This document shows positions 62,840 through 64,000 of a DNA stretch of 64,000 bases, piece by piece. A model generated the notes under the pieces. The model did no database searches, was not told the origin of the DNA, and saw only the letters and a list, made by a program, of their open reading frames with translations. Both the position numbers and the translations under genes were made by a program. Every line of letters starts with the position of its first letter. Position 1 is the first letter of the stretch. Source of the DNA: Sulfurospirillum_A sp029027265. Lineage in GTDB: Bacteria > Campylobacterota > Campylobacteria > Campylobacterales > Sulfurospirillaceae. The DNA is taken from contig CP093061.1 in NCBI GenBank assembly GCA_029027265.1, forward strand, positions 2,046,001-2,110,000, given 5' to 3'.

Positions 62840-63765
62840 ATAAAGCCTTAGTCTTATTAAATATGGGAGGACCGAACTCCCTAGATGAAGTTGAAGTTTT
62901 TCTAAAAAACATGTTCAACGACAAAAATATCATTGCAGTAAAGAGTGACTTACTTCGCTCTTTTATATCTTTTATGCTGGTAAGTTCAAGAAAAAAAGTA
63001 GCACGTTCAAACTATGAAAAAATTGGTGGTAAATCACCTATAGTTGGCTACACAAAAAAGCTCATAGAAAAACTACAACTTGAATTTAAAGATACATACG
63101 TCACTTATGCTATGCGTTATACACCTCCATTTGCTAAAGATGTCGTTGAGGAGTTAAAACAAAAAGGCATAACCCAAGTAACACTTCTACCCCTCTACCC
63201 TCAGTACTCAACTACTACAACAAAGTCATCTTTAGAGGATTTTAAAGAAGCTCTTGAACCTCTACATGTAAAGACTCTACATGTAGACAGGTTTTATGAA
63301 AATAGGCTTTACAACGAACTACTTGTAGAAAAAATAGAAGAACAGTTAAAAGATAAAAATTCAAAAGAATTTGAACTAATATTTTCAGCACACTCTTTAC
63401 CTCAAAGCATAATAGATAAAGGTGATGCATACCAAAAAGAAATCCTTTTACATATTGAACTTTTAAAAGATATACTGAAAGAAAAAAATATAATTTTCAG
63501 AGATATTCATGTAGCTTACCAATCAAAATTAGGACCAGTCAAGTGGTTAGAACCTTCCTTAGAAAACAAACTAAAATCTCTTACATGTAAGAAAGTAATA
63601 ATCTCTCCTATCTCTTTTACAATAGATAACTCAGAGACTGAATTTGAACTTTCAATAGAGTATAAAGAAGTAGCAGATGAGCTTGGATTTGATGACTATT
63701 TAGTAGCAAAATCTCCTAACGATTCAGATAAGTTTGTAAAAGCAATATTGCAAATAGTAACATAA
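62836..63765 (+). CDS. hemH: Ferrochelatase
   Basis: The 309-residue enzyme inserts iron into protoporphyrin at the end of heme synthesis. Family markers are ALVLLNMGGPNSLDEVEVFLKNMF, YEKIGGKSPIVGYTKKL, and a central AMRYTPPFAKDVVEEL. The catalytic histidine is in LIFSAHSLPQSIIDKGDAY, and a C-terminal YQSKLGPVKWLEP with ISPISFTIDNSETEFELSIE-type sequence completes the site. It carries three TACATGTA palindromes. The start overlaps the dehydrogenase end by 4 bases. Confidence 0.97.
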   Translation: MNKALVLLNMGGPNSLDEVEVFLKNMFNDKNIIAVKSDLLRSFISFMLVSSRKKVARSNYEKIGGKSPIVGYTKKLIEKLQLEFKDTYVTYAMRYTPPFAKDVVEELKQKGITQVTLLPLYPQYSTTTTKSSLEDFKEALEPLHVKTLHVDRFYENRLYNELLVEKIEEQLKDKNSKEFELIFSAHSLPQSIIDKGDAYQKEILLHIELLKDILKEKNIIFRDIHVAYQSKLGPVKWLEPSLENKLKSLTCKKVIISPISFTIDNSETEFELSIEYKEVADELGFDDYLVAKSPNDSDKFVKAILQIVT

Positions 63766-63785
63766 GTGACTGTAAACTAAACTGT

Positions 63786-64000
63786 CTACCAACTAAAAAA
63801 GGACTCTTTGCTCTCTATTAAATCCATCATTTTTTGATAATTTTCTTTATTTTTACTACAATATCCTGGCAAAATTGTTTTAGTAGTGTACCCCTGAGCA
63901 TCTTCTAAATTGGAATCTGCTCCATTTTCCATCAAAAACTTAAGCATTTTAAAATTTTTACATCCTATTGTTGATATAGTTAAAGCTGTCTTGCTTTTTT
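63786..64000 (-). CDS. Ankyrin-repeat protein, C-terminal part (runs off the window)
   Basis: On the minus strand a frame enters from the window edge and ends at TAG (63788-63786). The translation contains an ankyrin unit (KTALTISTIGCKNFKMLKFLMENGADSN) followed by a short tail. The rest of the gene lies beyond 64000. Ankyrin repeats bind other proteins; no specific role can be given. Confidence 0.7.
   Translation of the reverse strand, partial: KSKTALTISTIGCKNFKMLKFLMENGADSNLEDAQGYTTKTILPGYCSKNKENYQKMMDLIESKESFFSW

Noticed and set aside
1..64000. tRNA, rRNA genes or CRISPR arrays
   Set aside because: No cloverleaf-like conserved GTTCGA context, rRNA segment or spaced repeat array was noticed on either strand; a dedicated scan was not possible.

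Overview
The window looks like a chromosomal segment from a Campylobacterota (epsilonproteobacterial) bacterium, most like Sulfurimonas or a close relative. The DNA is AT-rich. It carries lineage markers: a FlgS-type kinase, an HP0958-type zinc-ribbon protein next to a Nif3-like protein and glyQ, a U32 peptidase next to an epsilon-type CheZ, and a DUF3972 protein. The palindrome TACATGTA recurs 36 times by my count. The genus is an inference from these features.

Layout. (1) 1-4600 is a pile of insertion sequences: an IS30 element with both ends, a decayed IS256/IS1249-like element, and a nest in which an IS5 element sits inside an IS3 element that sits inside a second IS3 element. Remnants of a host gene and of another IS5 end follow. 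(2) 4662-12083 (+) runs: exported protein, trkA and trkH (each with a single-base frameshift in a T7 tract), a stand-alone DUF234 protein, a FlgS-like kinase, then a DUF1538 membrane protein with a PII-like protein and a CBS protein. (3) 12123-24016 (-) holds an exonuclease, DUF711 protein, tautomerase, acetyltransferase, DUF4395 protein, dnaE with a duplicated OB-fold region, a flavoprotein, a CvfB-like protein and an ABC-F ATPase. (4) 24204-33342 (-) is a tightly packed defence operon, transcribed mod, AAA_13 ATPase, DUF2130, rhuM, res: a type III restriction-modification system with three embedded accessory genes. Beside it is a nearly complete IS3 element that truncates another gene.

(5) 35070-46992 (-) is core housekeeping DNA: rpsP-khpA-rimM-trmD-rplS, ffh, ppk2, a pseudouridine synthase, waaA, the zinc-ribbon/Nif3/glyQ group, DUF3972, purE, a U32 peptidase and cheZ. 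(6) 47068-49344 (+) has a histidinol phosphatase and glnA. (7) 49373-58622 (-) is a long run from alaS down to a pentapeptide-repeat protein, including maf, a BioF-like enzyme, a lone ABC ATPase, a class A penicillin-binding protein, YwbE and an UPF0178 protein that appears to start at CTG. (8) 58714-64000 has a diaminopropionate ammonia-lyase gene with a second IS5 copy 5 bp before its start, then a sugar aminotransferase, a frameshifted Gfo/Idh/MocA dehydrogenase, hemH and the tail of an ankyrin-repeat gene.

The most interesting parts are the composite type III R-M operon with an RloC/PrrC-like candidate ATPase, the abundant TACATGTA palindrome, the DUF1538-PII-CBS module, the probable CTG start, and the nested transposons whose insertion history can be read base by base. 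I saw no rRNA gene, tRNA gene or CRISPR array.
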